64,000 nucleotides of DNA from Anagrus nilaparvatae (taxonomy: Eukaryota; Arthropoda; Insecta; Hymenoptera; Mymaridae): positions 5,890,001-5,954,000 of the forward strand of contig JAKSXM010000107.1 in assembly GCA_022575985.1 (NCBI GenBank), read 5' to 3'. A program made the translations under genes and the position numbers. Position 1 is the first letter of the stretch; each line of letters begins with the position of its first letter. Below are positions 20,037-30,573 of this stretch, one piece after another. The notes below the pieces were generated by a model. That model ran no database searches and was not told the origin of the DNA. It saw only the letters and a program-made list of their open reading frames with translations.

Positions 20037-20215
20037 AATTTTTATATTATGGTGTCACAAAGAAAATTTGTTAAACTTTTATTTTTATCCAATAATATTC
20101 TTCAAAACTTATTTTGTGACGTCTTGAAATAAATTTTGAAAAACTTTTTTTTCCTTAAAATTTATTTCAAGACCTCACAAATAAAATTTGGAAGAATATT
20201 ATTTGAAAATAATAT
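20037..20215. repeat. Short inverted repeat, about 180 bp
   Basis: Left TGTCACAAAGAAAATTTG and AATAATATTCTTCAAA pair with right TTTGGAAGAATATTATT and CCTCACAAATAAAATTTG, and TGACGTCTTGAAATAAATTTT pairs with AAAATTTATTTCAAGACC. It is an AT-rich MITE-like unit without an ORF. From 20220 to 21060 the sequence is AT-rich with nothing recognised. Confidence 0.55.
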
Positions 20216-21104
20216 CGGAAAAATAACAACAAATCAAAGTATACAAACAGTGTTATTCATGCAAAAAATAAAAATTTAAAATATAAGTAAGAATACGTTT
20301 GTTATTATTGTGTGTGATTTTTGATTTTACCATCAATTCATAAAAACAATCATCAAAATCCGGATATAACCACCCTTAAAGCTTTTTATTAATAATTTCG
20401 AAAATTTTGCAAATTTCTTTTGACAAAACTAAACTTTTTATAAAACACAGAACTAATTTATTTTGATAAACATTTTGTAAATTTAAATAATTTAGTCCTA
20501 AAAAATAATATAAAATTTATATATCTAAAATTGTTTTATAAACAATGAACGATCTGTATTAAAAATTGTAAATAATTTTTTTAAGAATAAAAATATTTAT
20601 TAACTATCTTATGTATTTTAAGAAATTGTTGAATTGTGTGATTTGTAAATATTTAAAATATTTTATGCTGTAAAAGTTTAATAATAAAATTGTATTTATT
20701 TTATATATATTATTAAAACAAGATTTTATAAAACGAAAATTTTAATAAAAAATTTGACTTTTTCATAAAAAAATTTAATGCTTATTATTTATTTTATTTT
20801 TCTGATAATTTTCCTAAAATATCCCTAGATATTTTTCAAATCACAAGTGGCAAGCCAAAAAGAAGTAAGCGTGTTATTTTATTTTTAAATTTTCTCAACA
20901 AAAGAATTGATGAAAAATTTATTATTGAAGGCTACCAAAAAATTGTACCTTCCTATTTTCTTAAAGTAATAAACTCAAAGGGCCAAAATATATTTCTGAT
21001 GCAAGCAAAACTGCAATGGTCAACGATTACCTGTTAACGAAAGCTCGACGAAAGGATTAAGTTTTTCAATTCATGTAGGTAAAGTGTCATACTTTTTCTA
21101 AAGT

Positions 21105-22320
21105 TTTGACCTAGCACTCTTCTATATACCCAAAAATAGGGTAAAAAAATAAAATTTATTTTTAATGTTTTTGAAAAACCGCCTTTTTGATATTCGCCAA
21201 ATAAGGATTGACTTATCTTACTCTATGAGGTATTTAGTCAAATTTTTTATGCAAAATATTAATTTTACAACCAAAAAGATATTTTATGAACTTTTTATTG
21301 CTACTAGGGGGCAATCATATTTGTAGAGTAAGATGCCGATTACAAATAATGAACTTTCTTCATAATTATAATAATCCTTTATTATTTATATTTTTAAAAT
21401 TCAGGCGCGCACACACGCTATAGACTACTTAGGCTGTAGCCTACCCTTTCAAGGCATCTTTTTCACAAATATTTTAATTTTTTTCATATATTTTAAAAAA
21501 TTTATCATTATTAGCCTACCCCAACGCAACTTTCTGTATGCGCGCCTGAAATTTATCTCGTAAGAAAAAAAATTAATACGCTTCTAAGTACTAGCAGAAC
21601 CCTATTCAAACCTCAATATAAATTTTTCTTTTTTCCTGTACGGCAAAATTTTTTAGTATTGGATGACGAAATACTCGAATAAATTTTCATATGTCATGAG
21701 TCGCATCTACAGGTATAATGTTGTTTTAGTTTAAACACTTTTTATTAAAATTTGAAATCTTTTAATTTTATTTTATTATAGAATTTTCTTTTATTTATTA
21801 TACTATTTTAGGAAAATTTTCCGTGAAAAAGAAGAGTTATCGCATCCATAGAATTTTTCATAGATCATTTTTCTAATTTCCTATTTTTATTTAAATTAAA
21901 ATTAAGCTAATGGGACGGTGAGGGATTGGCTTACAGCTGAAAAAATGGCGTCCAGGCAGTACTCTTAATACTTAAAATTGTTTCTCAAATTTTTATACAG
22001 CGCGCCGCTGAAACTACAGAGTATCAATGAATCGACCGATTAGATAAAAATAAAATAAAATAAAATCTATGACGAAATTTTTAGAAGATCTTATAATAAA
22101 ATGAGAAAATTATTGTATTTCTTATTTTCGCATTTTTTAATATATTTAATTATAATTATAAATACACAATGATTGATAATTAACTATTTTAAAAGATAAA
22201 AAAAATTATATAACACCATCATTTTCTCAAAATTCTCATTTTACCCCTTTTTAACCCTATTTTTCAGGTATGTAGAAGAATATATGCTAGGTCAAAACTA
22301 ATGGCAGTTTTGCAAAAAAA
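21105..22320. repeat. Large inverted repeat with short diverged arms
   Basis: GTTTTGACCTAGCACTCTTC with CCCAAAAATAGGGT at the left (21110-21150) pairs with CCCTATTTTTCAGG and GAAGAATATATGCTAGGTCAAAAC at the right (22254-22302). The intervening 1.1 kb is AT-rich. It contains a smaller MITE at 21404-21551 and a slightly GC-richer spot near 21905-22020. No ORF was found. Confidence 0.5.
21404..21551. mobile_element. ~150-bp MITE with CAGGCGCGCA ends
   Basis: CAGGCGCGCA at the left and TGCGCGCCTG at the right are perfect terminal inverted repeats, and the next block TAGGCTGTAGCCTACC is itself palindromic and recurs as TTAGCCTACC. AAATT occurs on both sides. CAG(G) ends are common in hAT elements, but the target duplication is not clear enough to be sure. 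Confidence 0.55.
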
Positions 22321-22784
22321 ACTTAACATTTTGTCTACAGGGGTTGTTTTTGGCCACTTATCTATTGAAAATCTTAATTTTTTCGTTGAGTTTTGGTAAT
22401 CTTCCGCTCCGGCACTAATAGCTTAAGTAGCACCGCCATAAATATGCCAAAAAATATATTATTCAAATTTATTTTATCAAATTAAAATATTCAAAATATT
22501 CAAGACGCCAGCAATGTTAAATGCATCCAAAAAATTTAAATGAATAAATATGAATCCAACCCAGTGGATCATACATATTTTTGGTCGCTAAAAACGATTT
22601 TGAAAGTTTCATCGATAGCCAGTTTTGGCCGACTATAAATCCCACATTTCTAAGTTTTAAACCGCGAAATCGGTAAAGTTGAATTACTGTTTTTAGGGTC
22701 GTCAATCACGATTAAAAAATGATATTCAAAATTTTTGAAATGGATTAAATTCTACCCGACTAATTTTCGAAATATCTCTTATGA

Positions 22785-22995
22785 TCTCCGCTGATCTTTT
22801 TAGATCTCCGGAGATCACTTTTGATTTCTGAAGATCTCCGGAGATCTTAGGAAATCTCAAGTGATCGCAAATTTCAGGTGATTTCTTTAGTTCTCTGGAG
22901 ACCTCCGGAGATCTCCGGAAATCACTTTTGATCTCTGGAGATTACTGGAGATTAAAATAGATCTAAAGTAATCTCCAGAGATCACTGAGGTAAAA
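22785..22995. repeat. Array of GATCTCCGGAGATC palindromes (left arm)
   Basis: Roughly 200 bp is composed of spaced variants of GATCTCCGGAGATC, GATCTCTGGAGAT and GATCACTTTTGAT at about 20-30 bp intervals. The motif is a self-complementary 14-mer. The same array occurs in mirror image in the right arm (24475-24675). Confidence 0.85.
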
Positions 22996-24474
22996 AAAAA
23001 AGTTAGAAAAATTTAGAAAAAATATTTAGAATCATTAAGCAAAGTTGTAAAACGATAAACTTGATTGTTTTACCTTATTTTTTGGCTTTATTTAAATTTA
23101 AAAAATGCTACTATTAGTTATTTTACTAAAACCTCATGCAAAAATCAAAAAGTACAGCAATAACTTTACTAATTTTTATAACGAAAATAATTATTGGAAT
23201 CGTCTCAATAAGAAATACAATTAGGTAAATGAGTAAAAAAAATTAGTTATTTGATCATTAATAATTTTAATAAATATTTATAATTTTAATTCAATATATT
23301 AATAGACATATTTTAAATTAGTCAACAATTTTTATAAACAAATAATTATAATTCATTTTTATAATAACAATAATTATTACCATGATAGGTACTTTATAAT
23401 CTATTTATAAAATAAAAAAATAAATAATTTTTTACTTATCTAGCTATATAATTTTTAGATTTTTATAATTAAGTTTATTACCAGGAAAGGTACTTTTTCA
23501 TCTATTTGTAAAATAAAAAAATAAATAATTTTTTACTAATCTGGCTAAATAATAATATAATACTAAATATTCAAATATTTAAAAAAAAATTTTTTTAATA
23601 ACATTCAATTAATATTTTTATTTGATTATATTTTTTTCACAATTTTCAAAATTTCTTCAACAGAAAAAGAATTGGGAAATTCAAACATCTGATTCTATAA
23701 CTAAGGCTAAAAGTAAATAAATTGAAAAATTTAATTATAGGTAAATGCAGAGAAAAATAACAGAACTTACGAATATAAGTAATATTTTTTACTATTTTTT
23801 ATGATAATTTAGACTTGAAGAATACTATAATTTTTATGAATTAATTTAAGTAATTGATCGACCTTTTTGGGCTTAATTAAATAAAAAATATTTTATTTCT
23901 TATTTAGCAACATTTCGTTGGTATATCACCAACCTCGTCAGACATATAAACATTTAAATTTAAAGCAAAGAATATTTTATTCTTTACTCGGTACCAGTTC
24001 TTATAATTCATGATTTAGCCAGATTAGTAAACAATTATTTATTTTTTTATTTTATAAATAGATTATAAAGTACCTATCATGGTAATAATTATTGTTATTA
24101 TAAAAATGAATTATAATTATTTGTTTATAAAAATTGTTGACTAATTTAAAATATGTCTATTAATATATTGAATTAAAATTATAAATATTTATTAAAATTA
24201 TTAATGATCAAATAACTAATTTTTTTTACTCATTTACCTAATTGTATTTCTTATTGAGACGATTCCAATAATTATTTTCGTTATAAAAATTAGTAAAGTT
24301 ATTGCTGTACTTTTTGATTTTTGCATGAGGTTTTAGTAAAATAACTAATAGTAGCATTTTTTAAATTTAAATAAAGCCAAAAAATAAGGTAAAACAATCA
24401 AGTTTATCGTTTTACAACTTTGCTTAATGATTCTAAATATTTTTTCTAAATTTTTCTAACTTTTTTTTTTACCT

Positions 24475-24675
24475 CAGTGATCTCTGGAGATTACTTTAGA
24501 TCTATTTTAATCTCCAGTAATCTCCAGAGATCAAAAGTGATTTCCGGAGATCTCCGGAGGTCTCCAGAGAACTAAAGAAATCACCTGAAATTTGCGATCA
24601 CTTGAGATTTCCGGAGATCTCCAGAAATCAAAAGTGATCTCCGGAGATCTAAAAAGATCAGCGGAGATCATAAGG
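24475..24675. repeat. Array of GATCTCCGGAGATC palindromes (right arm)
   Basis: Mirror image of the array in the left arm, with only a few substitutions (for example TTTCCGGAGATCTCC against GGAGATCTTAGGAAA). See the entry at 22785. Confidence 0.85.
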
Positions 24676-24944
24676 GATATTTCAAAAATTCGTCGGGTAA
24701 ACGGATTCAGAGTTTTTCAACAAAAAAAATTGTATTGTTTTGGTTGTTTTGGGCGATATAACAAATTGCTCAAAACTGGCCATCGGAAAATGGATGAAAC
24801 CTTCAAAATCGTTTTTAGCAACCATAAATATGTATGATTTACTGGGTTGGATCCATACCACTTCATTTAAAAATTTCGGAAAAATTTAAAATTGCTGGTG
24901 CCTTGACTAAAACTTTATAAAGCCATAGACAAATTCCCATAACA

Positions 24945-24950
24945 TTTATT
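24945..24950 (-). terminator. Polyadenylation signal of the candidate membrane-protein gene
   Basis: TTTATT on plus is AATAAA on minus, about 70 bp downstream of the stop codon at 25019. Confidence 0.4.
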
Positions 24951-25018
24951 CACAATTTTACACATCCAAAAAAATTTATTAAGAAATAACAAAACAAAAA
25001 TACAATTACGACAAAAAT

Positions 25019-26002
25019 TCAATAATTTTTTCGCTTATTCGATTTTTTCTTCTGTTGATCACTTGTTTCCAAAAGTTTAACAAAAGTATCACTGGGTATG
25101 TAATCGTCATCGTAATCATCTTTCATTGTAGCCTGTTTTAAAGTACAAATAAACAAAACCAGTTATTATTATTATTATTGTTTGTTTTGGATATTTAAAT
25201 TGTGTTTAAATGTAAAAGTAAAAATTTTTGTATTGGTATTTCAGTAACCCATCGCGTCTCGTTTGTGACTAATCCAAAATATTTAGCTTGACGGTTTGTG
25301 TAAAAAATTTAGATTTTAGAGTTTTAAATAAATAAAAAATTGTAAATGGATAGATTTTTGCAATTTTTACTGGATAACTTGAAAGTGAGTAAAAAGAGTG
25401 ACGATACAAACAATAAAATTAACAATAATGTGAGGATTTATAAAAAGTGTAAGAGGATGCTAAACAATATCAATAATAACAGCGAAAGAAATAAAACCCA
25501 GGAACATCCAAGGAACATTAAAAAACGGCGTTATTTTTTTAGAACAAATAGTGAAAGCTCTTTGCTATTATCAGGTAGGATATTTTTTTAATAAATGATA
25601 ATTTCATTATACCGTCCAAAAAACGTTGTACAAAATTTTGAATGCTCCAATTGAAAGCAGTGTAACAAATAATATTGAAATTAAACCAATGTCACTTTCA
25701 GTTATTGTGTCAAAAACATCTAAAATCATCTGATTAATATTGCTCATTTTGATGTAAAATAAATTTATAACCTAAAAAATTTATAAACAAAAAATTAGAC
25801 GAAATTTTTAAAAATTAATAAATTTATTAACCTTTTTTAAAATATCTTCGTTGCTCGATAAAATTGATGCACCAAAAAATAATAAAATTAAAATTGGATT
25901 AATTTTTTGATAATTTTTTGAGGATTCTAAAATTTCAAATAAATCTGAAGCTTCAAAATTTTTTGATTTGATTATAGCTGATTTTTTTGTCTCGTGATTC
26001 AT
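25019..26002 (-). CDS. Candidate three-exon gene for an unrecognised two-pass membrane protein, 147 residues
   Basis: Exons 25832-26002, 25613-25771 and 25019-25132 (minus strand) join in phase 0 at both GT-AG introns (60 bp and 480 bp), giving one uninterrupted frame. The protein starts MNHETKKSAIIKSKNFEASD. It has a hydrophobic segment at about 34-49 (INPILILLFFGASIL) and a second at about 85-107 (IGLISILFVTLLSIGAFKIL). A soluble tail follows, with an acidic patch (DDYDDDY, about 114-120) and a lysine/arginine-rich end (KKKSNKRKNY). A correctly oriented AATAAA lies at 24945-24950, about 70 bp past the stop at 25019-25021. I do not recognise the family. The support is frame conservation across two introns, composition and the poly(A) signal. 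Splice sites were chosen by eye; the second donor, G|GTATAA, is weak, and without it exon 2 ends at an immediate stop. Confidence 0.5.
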
Positions 26003-26575
26003 TTCGTAAAAACATTTTTAAAATATTGATTCATATATTTGAATTAGATCTAATTAAAGCTAATTAAATTTAGAAAATACATTTTTGAATTTTTTAGATA
26101 AAAATTTAATTTTTCATAAAGATTTGAATAATAAACTTTTTTAATTTATTTTGCATTGATGCAAAAACAGAAATATTTTATTTTTTAATATTTTCATTTG
26201 TTTTACAAAAAAAAAAATTTGTATATATAGGTAAATCATTAAAAAATTATAGAAAATTTTTTTAATATAGTTATATTAATATTTTTGGTACTGTAAATTT
26301 TTTAGAGTTTTTTGATTTCTAATTCAAATTCTCAATATTTCTCTTATCGTCAAAAACATAAAAGCATAAACGGAAATTTGGTCACAAGCATACAAATTTA
26401 ATAATAATTGGATCCAAGCTCAGATCCAAGTAATGAAAATACCAAAATATTTTTTATGAAATAAAGCAATGAGTCATATTCCATATTAAGAAGACATGCA
26501 GTTGCCAGATTAAAAACCCTGATTTGGTTCATTTTGGGCGCAAGTTTTTACATACACGAAGTATAAAATCTCTTA
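26003..26575. other. AT-rich upstream region of the candidate membrane-protein gene
   Basis: No repeats or ORFs of note. It would contain the promoter of the minus-strand gene at 25019-26002. No TATA box stood out above the general AT richness. Confidence 0.3.
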
Positions 26576-27160
26576 ACTTTTTAGCCCTCTAGGTACAAAT
26601 CTCCACAATTCAGATCCAAATAACGTTTTTAGAAAATTTTAATTTTTCAATGAAATTTTTTGGTAATCTATTAACAAAACCATTTTTTCTGGATATAGTC
26701 CATCCGAAATTTTCCCTAGAATTGAATTTGACTTTTAATTTTAAAATTCCTTTAAATTCCTGTGTAAAATTTTACGCAGAATCCGAAATTCCTGGTCGGA
26801 TTTTTATTTGGTTACGTTACATGGTGAGAAATTTCAAAATTTCAAAATTTTTGAAGTGATTTTTTACACACAAAAAAATGCGCATATATCTATTCACTGT
26901 GTTTTTAACTACCAGGAGATTTTGATATATTTAGATTTCCGCGATTTGGGCAAAAAATAGTAAGTACAGCCATTTGGGGTGAAAATTTTGAAAAACTAAT
27001 CCCAAATTCAAATTTTATAAAAAATTTTACTATGGACTGTATCCAAAAAGTATTTTTAATAATTTTTCAGTACCTATTTAAAAAATGAAAAATTTCTAAA
27101 AAACGTAATTTGGGTCTCGATTGGGCAGATTTGCACCTAGAGGGCAATAATTTTTTTTAA
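26576..27160. repeat. Inverted-repeat unit with GCCCTCTAGGT ends
   Basis: TTAGCCCTCTAGGTACAAAT at the left pairs with GATTTGCACCTAGAGGGC at the right (about 27128-27145). The arms continue with CAGATCCAAATAACG against CGTAATTTGGGTCTCG and with GGATATAGTCCATCC against GGACTGTATCC. Pairing may extend outward to GTATAAAATCTCTTAA and TTAAGATTTTATGTG. The 70-codon ORF at 26650-26859 is inside an arm and not a gene. Confidence 0.6.
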
Positions 27161-28170
27161 TTTGATTAAAATTAAGATTTTATGTGTTCGGGAAATATTC
27201 CGCTTAATAGAACCTAATTACTTTGAAACAGTGTATACCCGCATTAAAACTCTTTTTTGTTTTTTATAACTTACAATAATTGAAAACTTTTGTCACCTTT
27301 TGGTAAATCGAGACATTCGCAATTATAAATAATTTTTTAAAAATATTCTAAAGTTCTATTCCAACAGGCAGAAAGTCCTTATTTTATTTTTGGCTCCTTA
27401 TTGATTTGCTAAAAATCCAGCTACAGTATATTTGACAGAAAAATATTCGGTCTTAATTTTTCATTTTTGCTTACCTTAATTCGGCGTAAAATTTGGACCT
27501 AAGTACACAGCTGAGGTACTGTAATTTGCAAAAAATAATTGTTTGCAACTGATAAATTAGTTAACTTTAAAAATGGGTTTTTTCTTTATTAAGTAACAAA
27601 TAATAGAATAATAAATTACATAGTAAATACAATATATTTTTATGGGTATAATATTTTATCAAAATCACTAACATTATTATATTTAATTGTACTTTTAATT
27701 ATCTTAGAATTACTTTTTATTGCACATTATAAACATCTTTATTATTATTTTTATTATTTCAATAGCTTTATTTTATTTTGTAGTTTGTAAAAAGGCAAAG
27801 TATTAAGGCAGTTTTTGTTTATTGGGTTTTTATTATGATTTAATCTCTCTGTGCCAACAGTTTTATTTATTTAAATCTCTTACTGTTTTTGAACTTAATT
27901 TTTATTTTTATTAGATTTTCTATTATTTTAAAAAATTGCTTTTATTTAGGCAGAGTAAGGTGCTGTTTCACAAAAGATAAGCTCTCGATTTAGTTGTAGT
28001 AATTAGGAGTTATCGTCTGATATTTTGAAAATTTTTAGAGCAATTTTTTAAACTAAAAAACTGGCATAAATAAGTATATTAACTTCGTAAATAAATCTAA
28101 GTATTTTTGTTTTAGAAAAAGTTAATGAAATTTGATTAGCTTATATTTGTAAAATGTTTTAGGACATAGC
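27161..28170. other. AT-rich sequence, nothing recognised
   Basis: About 1 kb without a conserved ORF, clear repeat structure or gene signal. Confidence 0.3.
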
Positions 28171-28175
28171 TTATT

Positions 28176-28818
28176 AGTGACACCGCCAGAAATTTTTAAT
28201 GCATCAACAATTTTTAAATGAAGTAAAATTTGTCTAACTTAGTTAATCCTACGTATTTATGGTTACTAAAAACGATTTTCAAAGTTTAGTCCACATTGAT
28301 GACCAGTTTTTAAATAAGCAAAAATTTAGCAGTAATTTATCAAAAATATTGCTGATTGAGCCAAATTTTAGAATTTTTCCAAGGTTTTTGAGATCAATGA
28401 GTGCGATTATAAAATCAAAACTTTAAAATTCAAAATGGTAGGTTAAAAATGGCGGATACCTAACCTCGAAATCGCTAATTTAAGTTATTTCAAGCATTTC
28501 AAAAATTGATTACAGTTTGGAAACTTAGAAATCTGCTATTTGAATTTTAAAAATCTGATTTCTGAATCGTGATCAGGGATCTCAAAACCTTAGAGATATA
28601 CCAAATTTTGATTTGATCAGCAATATTTTTCGAAAAATTGTACTTTTTAAGTTATTTTGGGTGATATAGCGTTAAATACTCAAAACTGACCATAGCAAAT
28701 TAGATAAAACCTTCATAATTGTTTTTATTGGCCAAAAATCCACACGAACTACTGAGGAAGATCTATTTAACTCCATTTCAAACTTTTGGATGCATTTAAC
28801 ATTGCTGTTGCCTTGACT
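28176..28818. repeat. Fold-back unit, short relative of the 22.5-24.9 kb element
   Basis: The left end (ACCGCCAGAAATTTTTAATGCATC) and right end (GATGCATTTAACATTGCTGTTGCC) are imperfect complements. The subterminal blocks TACTAAAAACGATTTTCAAAG and GACCAGTTTT pair with AAAACTGACC and CTTCATAATTGTTTTT. The same order of blocks occurs in the 2.4-kb element, but the GATCTCCGGAGATC array is absent here. Confidence 0.65.
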
Positions 28819-28819
28819 G

Positions 28820-29780
28820 TATTATAGTTCATACAGGCCAAAATAATATACGTCTAAGTTTTGTCATCAAAGAAATTTTAATTAATAATTCCGAATGTTT
28901 CTTAATTTATACAAAGTTTAGAATATTCCTCACATACCGTCAAGTTGCTCTTGAATTAGTAATTTCCGAGAATTTGCAGGAATTTTCAAGCAGTTATTTG
29001 TAAGTGAAATTCAAGCAAAGCAACCTGACAGTTATTTCTGAACTAAAATTTTGTTGGCGTGATTTTGTAGCGAATAAAAAATTTTTGCTACTCTAGAATA
29101 CTTCTATTATTTTGGTCCTTATTTTTAATTAATTATAATACAATATTTTCAAGATATTTTCAAGATTGTCTCTTTTTGAAATATTTTCATTTAGACTAAA
29201 TATTAGAATATTTTTATTTCTTGCAATAGATATTGATTGATAATTTTGTTAATATTTTCATTTTTATTCAAAATTTGAAATATAAGTCAGACCTGTAGAC
29301 AAAGGCAGTAAGATTATTTAAGACAGAAAAATTTAACAGTTTTAGTTAATTAAGCGTATTTTTTATATAAAAATTGTATTTTTGGATTTTAGTGTATAAA
29401 AATATGCCGTTCATCAGGCGAAAATTTAGTGAATAATACTTTTGCTAGTAATTAATTTTAGGCCTTTTTTTTGACATTTATGGGGTTTTTCATCAGTCCA
29501 TTTCTAAATTTTAAAATTTCAGCAAAGTATGAAAATTGTTTAATATCAAATCTCTGCTGTTACGTAACTTTATCTATAGAAATTAATAACTCGATTTTCT
29601 TATTTTCATCATAAAGATTACACTCAACCTGTCACAGGGCACAACACTGTTTATATTATACCGAAAAATGGTTAAATTTATACAAACTATTTGGTTCCCA
29701 TATTTTTAGAATTAATCTTTCAACCATAATTAGGCAAAAAATTAAAAATAACCTTGAAGCTTAAAAAACGTTTTACCTTC
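28820..29780. other. AT-rich intergenic sequence, nothing recognised
   Basis: Between the fold-back unit and the Ly6 gene's 3' end. No ORF or repeat stands out. Confidence 0.3.
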
Positions 29781-29785
29781 ATTAT

Positions 29786-29791
29786 TTTATT
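29786..29791 (-). terminator. Possible polyadenylation signal of the Ly6-type gene
   Basis: TTTATT on plus (AATAAA on minus) lies about 220 bp downstream of the stop at 30010-30012. Confidence 0.35.
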
Positions 29792-30009
29792 CCTTAATTA
29801 TGCCTTAATTTTTTAAAGTATTTTAATCGAATTTGTATAAAATTTAACAAACTCTACTATAAAACAATGTAACAATCGAGCTTAGTCGATAAAAATTTTT
29901 CTTAATAGTAATAACTCACTGGCATTTTTTATAAAACACTAAAAATTTCCTACCTATAATTTTTGAACTTATTTTCAAATTGTCAAATAAGCTATTTTTA
30001 AGTAAAAAG

Positions 30010-30571
30010 TTAAATCAACAGAGTCAAAATTAATTGACCAACGAAAACACTTAAATACACTAGCCAGGACGAAGAAAATTGTTTTTCAGATTTATTGCAG
30101 GCATCGGCGTCACTACATGATTGAACGCAACCATAAATGTACCTTAAATAATAAAAAGTAGACTTGAGTATAAAAACCGAGTAATTAAATTTTTTTTAAA
30201 AGTTAATAAAAGAAATCACCTATTTTCAAAATAAAATCCACCACAATGAGACATCCGAACAATTTCCGAATCAGTCGTCAACGTGCCGCTATCCAAAGCA
30301 CACGTTCGAATGGTAAGCGAATCTCCAGAATCAGCTGTAATTTTAATATTTTTATGTTTATAGAGCTAAAAATTTTAGTTAAAAATTAATTTACCATAAT
30401 TTCCATTGAGTTTTAAACAGGCCGTTGCCGGAAACATACCATCCCGTCCTTTCCTTCCGCCAAGACAAGGTGATTCGAGAAATTCGAGACTTCCGTTGTT
30501 ATGAAATGGATCATCGCATGCTTTGTTATTACCACCGATCGATACGCATTTGAAACAGTCAATGGCCCTTC
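30010..30571 (-). CDS. UPAR/Ly6 (three-finger) domain, GPI-anchored protein, 3' three exons
   Basis: Exons 30395-30571, 30220-30334 and 30010-30142 (minus strand) splice in frame with GT-AG borders (60-bp and 77-bp introns). The mature part starts AIDCFKCVSIGG. It continues with ACDDPFHNNGSLEFLESPC, GRKGRDGMFPATACLKLNG, RTCALDSGTLTTDSEIVRMS, HCGGFYFENR and YGCVQSCSDADACN. The cysteine pattern (CxxC near the start and a terminal C...CN) is the Ly6/uPAR signature of secreted or membrane-anchored three-finger proteins. The hydrophobic end (WLVYLSVFVGQLILTLLI then stop) after FSSS is a likely GPI-attachment signal. Insect members act in septate junctions, cuticle formation and channel modulation, but this member's job cannot be read from sequence. 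The exon with the signal peptide must lie upstream (above 30573); it was not found. The first exon listed begins with two bases of a split codon. Confidence 0.88.
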
Positions 30572-30573
30572 CT

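Larger units (their letters stand above)
22500..24908. repeat. 2.4-kb fold-back element with ~1.1-kb arms
   Basis: The ends GACGCCAGCAATGTTAAATG (left, about 22504) and AATTGCTGGTGCCTTGAC (right, about 24890-24907) are complementary with mismatches. The inner part of the arms (about 22775-23560 against 24000-24690) is almost identical. The loop (23570-23990) is AT-rich. A shorter relative of the same family is at 28176-28818. No transposase was found. The ORF translated through 24592-24837 is only a reading of the repeat. Confidence 0.8.

Noticed and set aside
24592..24837. ORF with repeated SLEISGDLQKS-type phrases
   Set aside because: It is the translation of the GATCTCCGGAGATC array within a fold-back arm, not a protein repeat under selection.
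25346..25591. 81-codon Asn/Lys-rich ORF on plus
   Set aside because: It lies in the second intron of the opposite-strand candidate gene, is low-complexity and AT-driven, and has no recognisable feature.
26650..26859. 69-codon ORF
   Set aside because: Lies within an arm of the 26.6-27.2 kb inverted repeat; composition is AT-driven.
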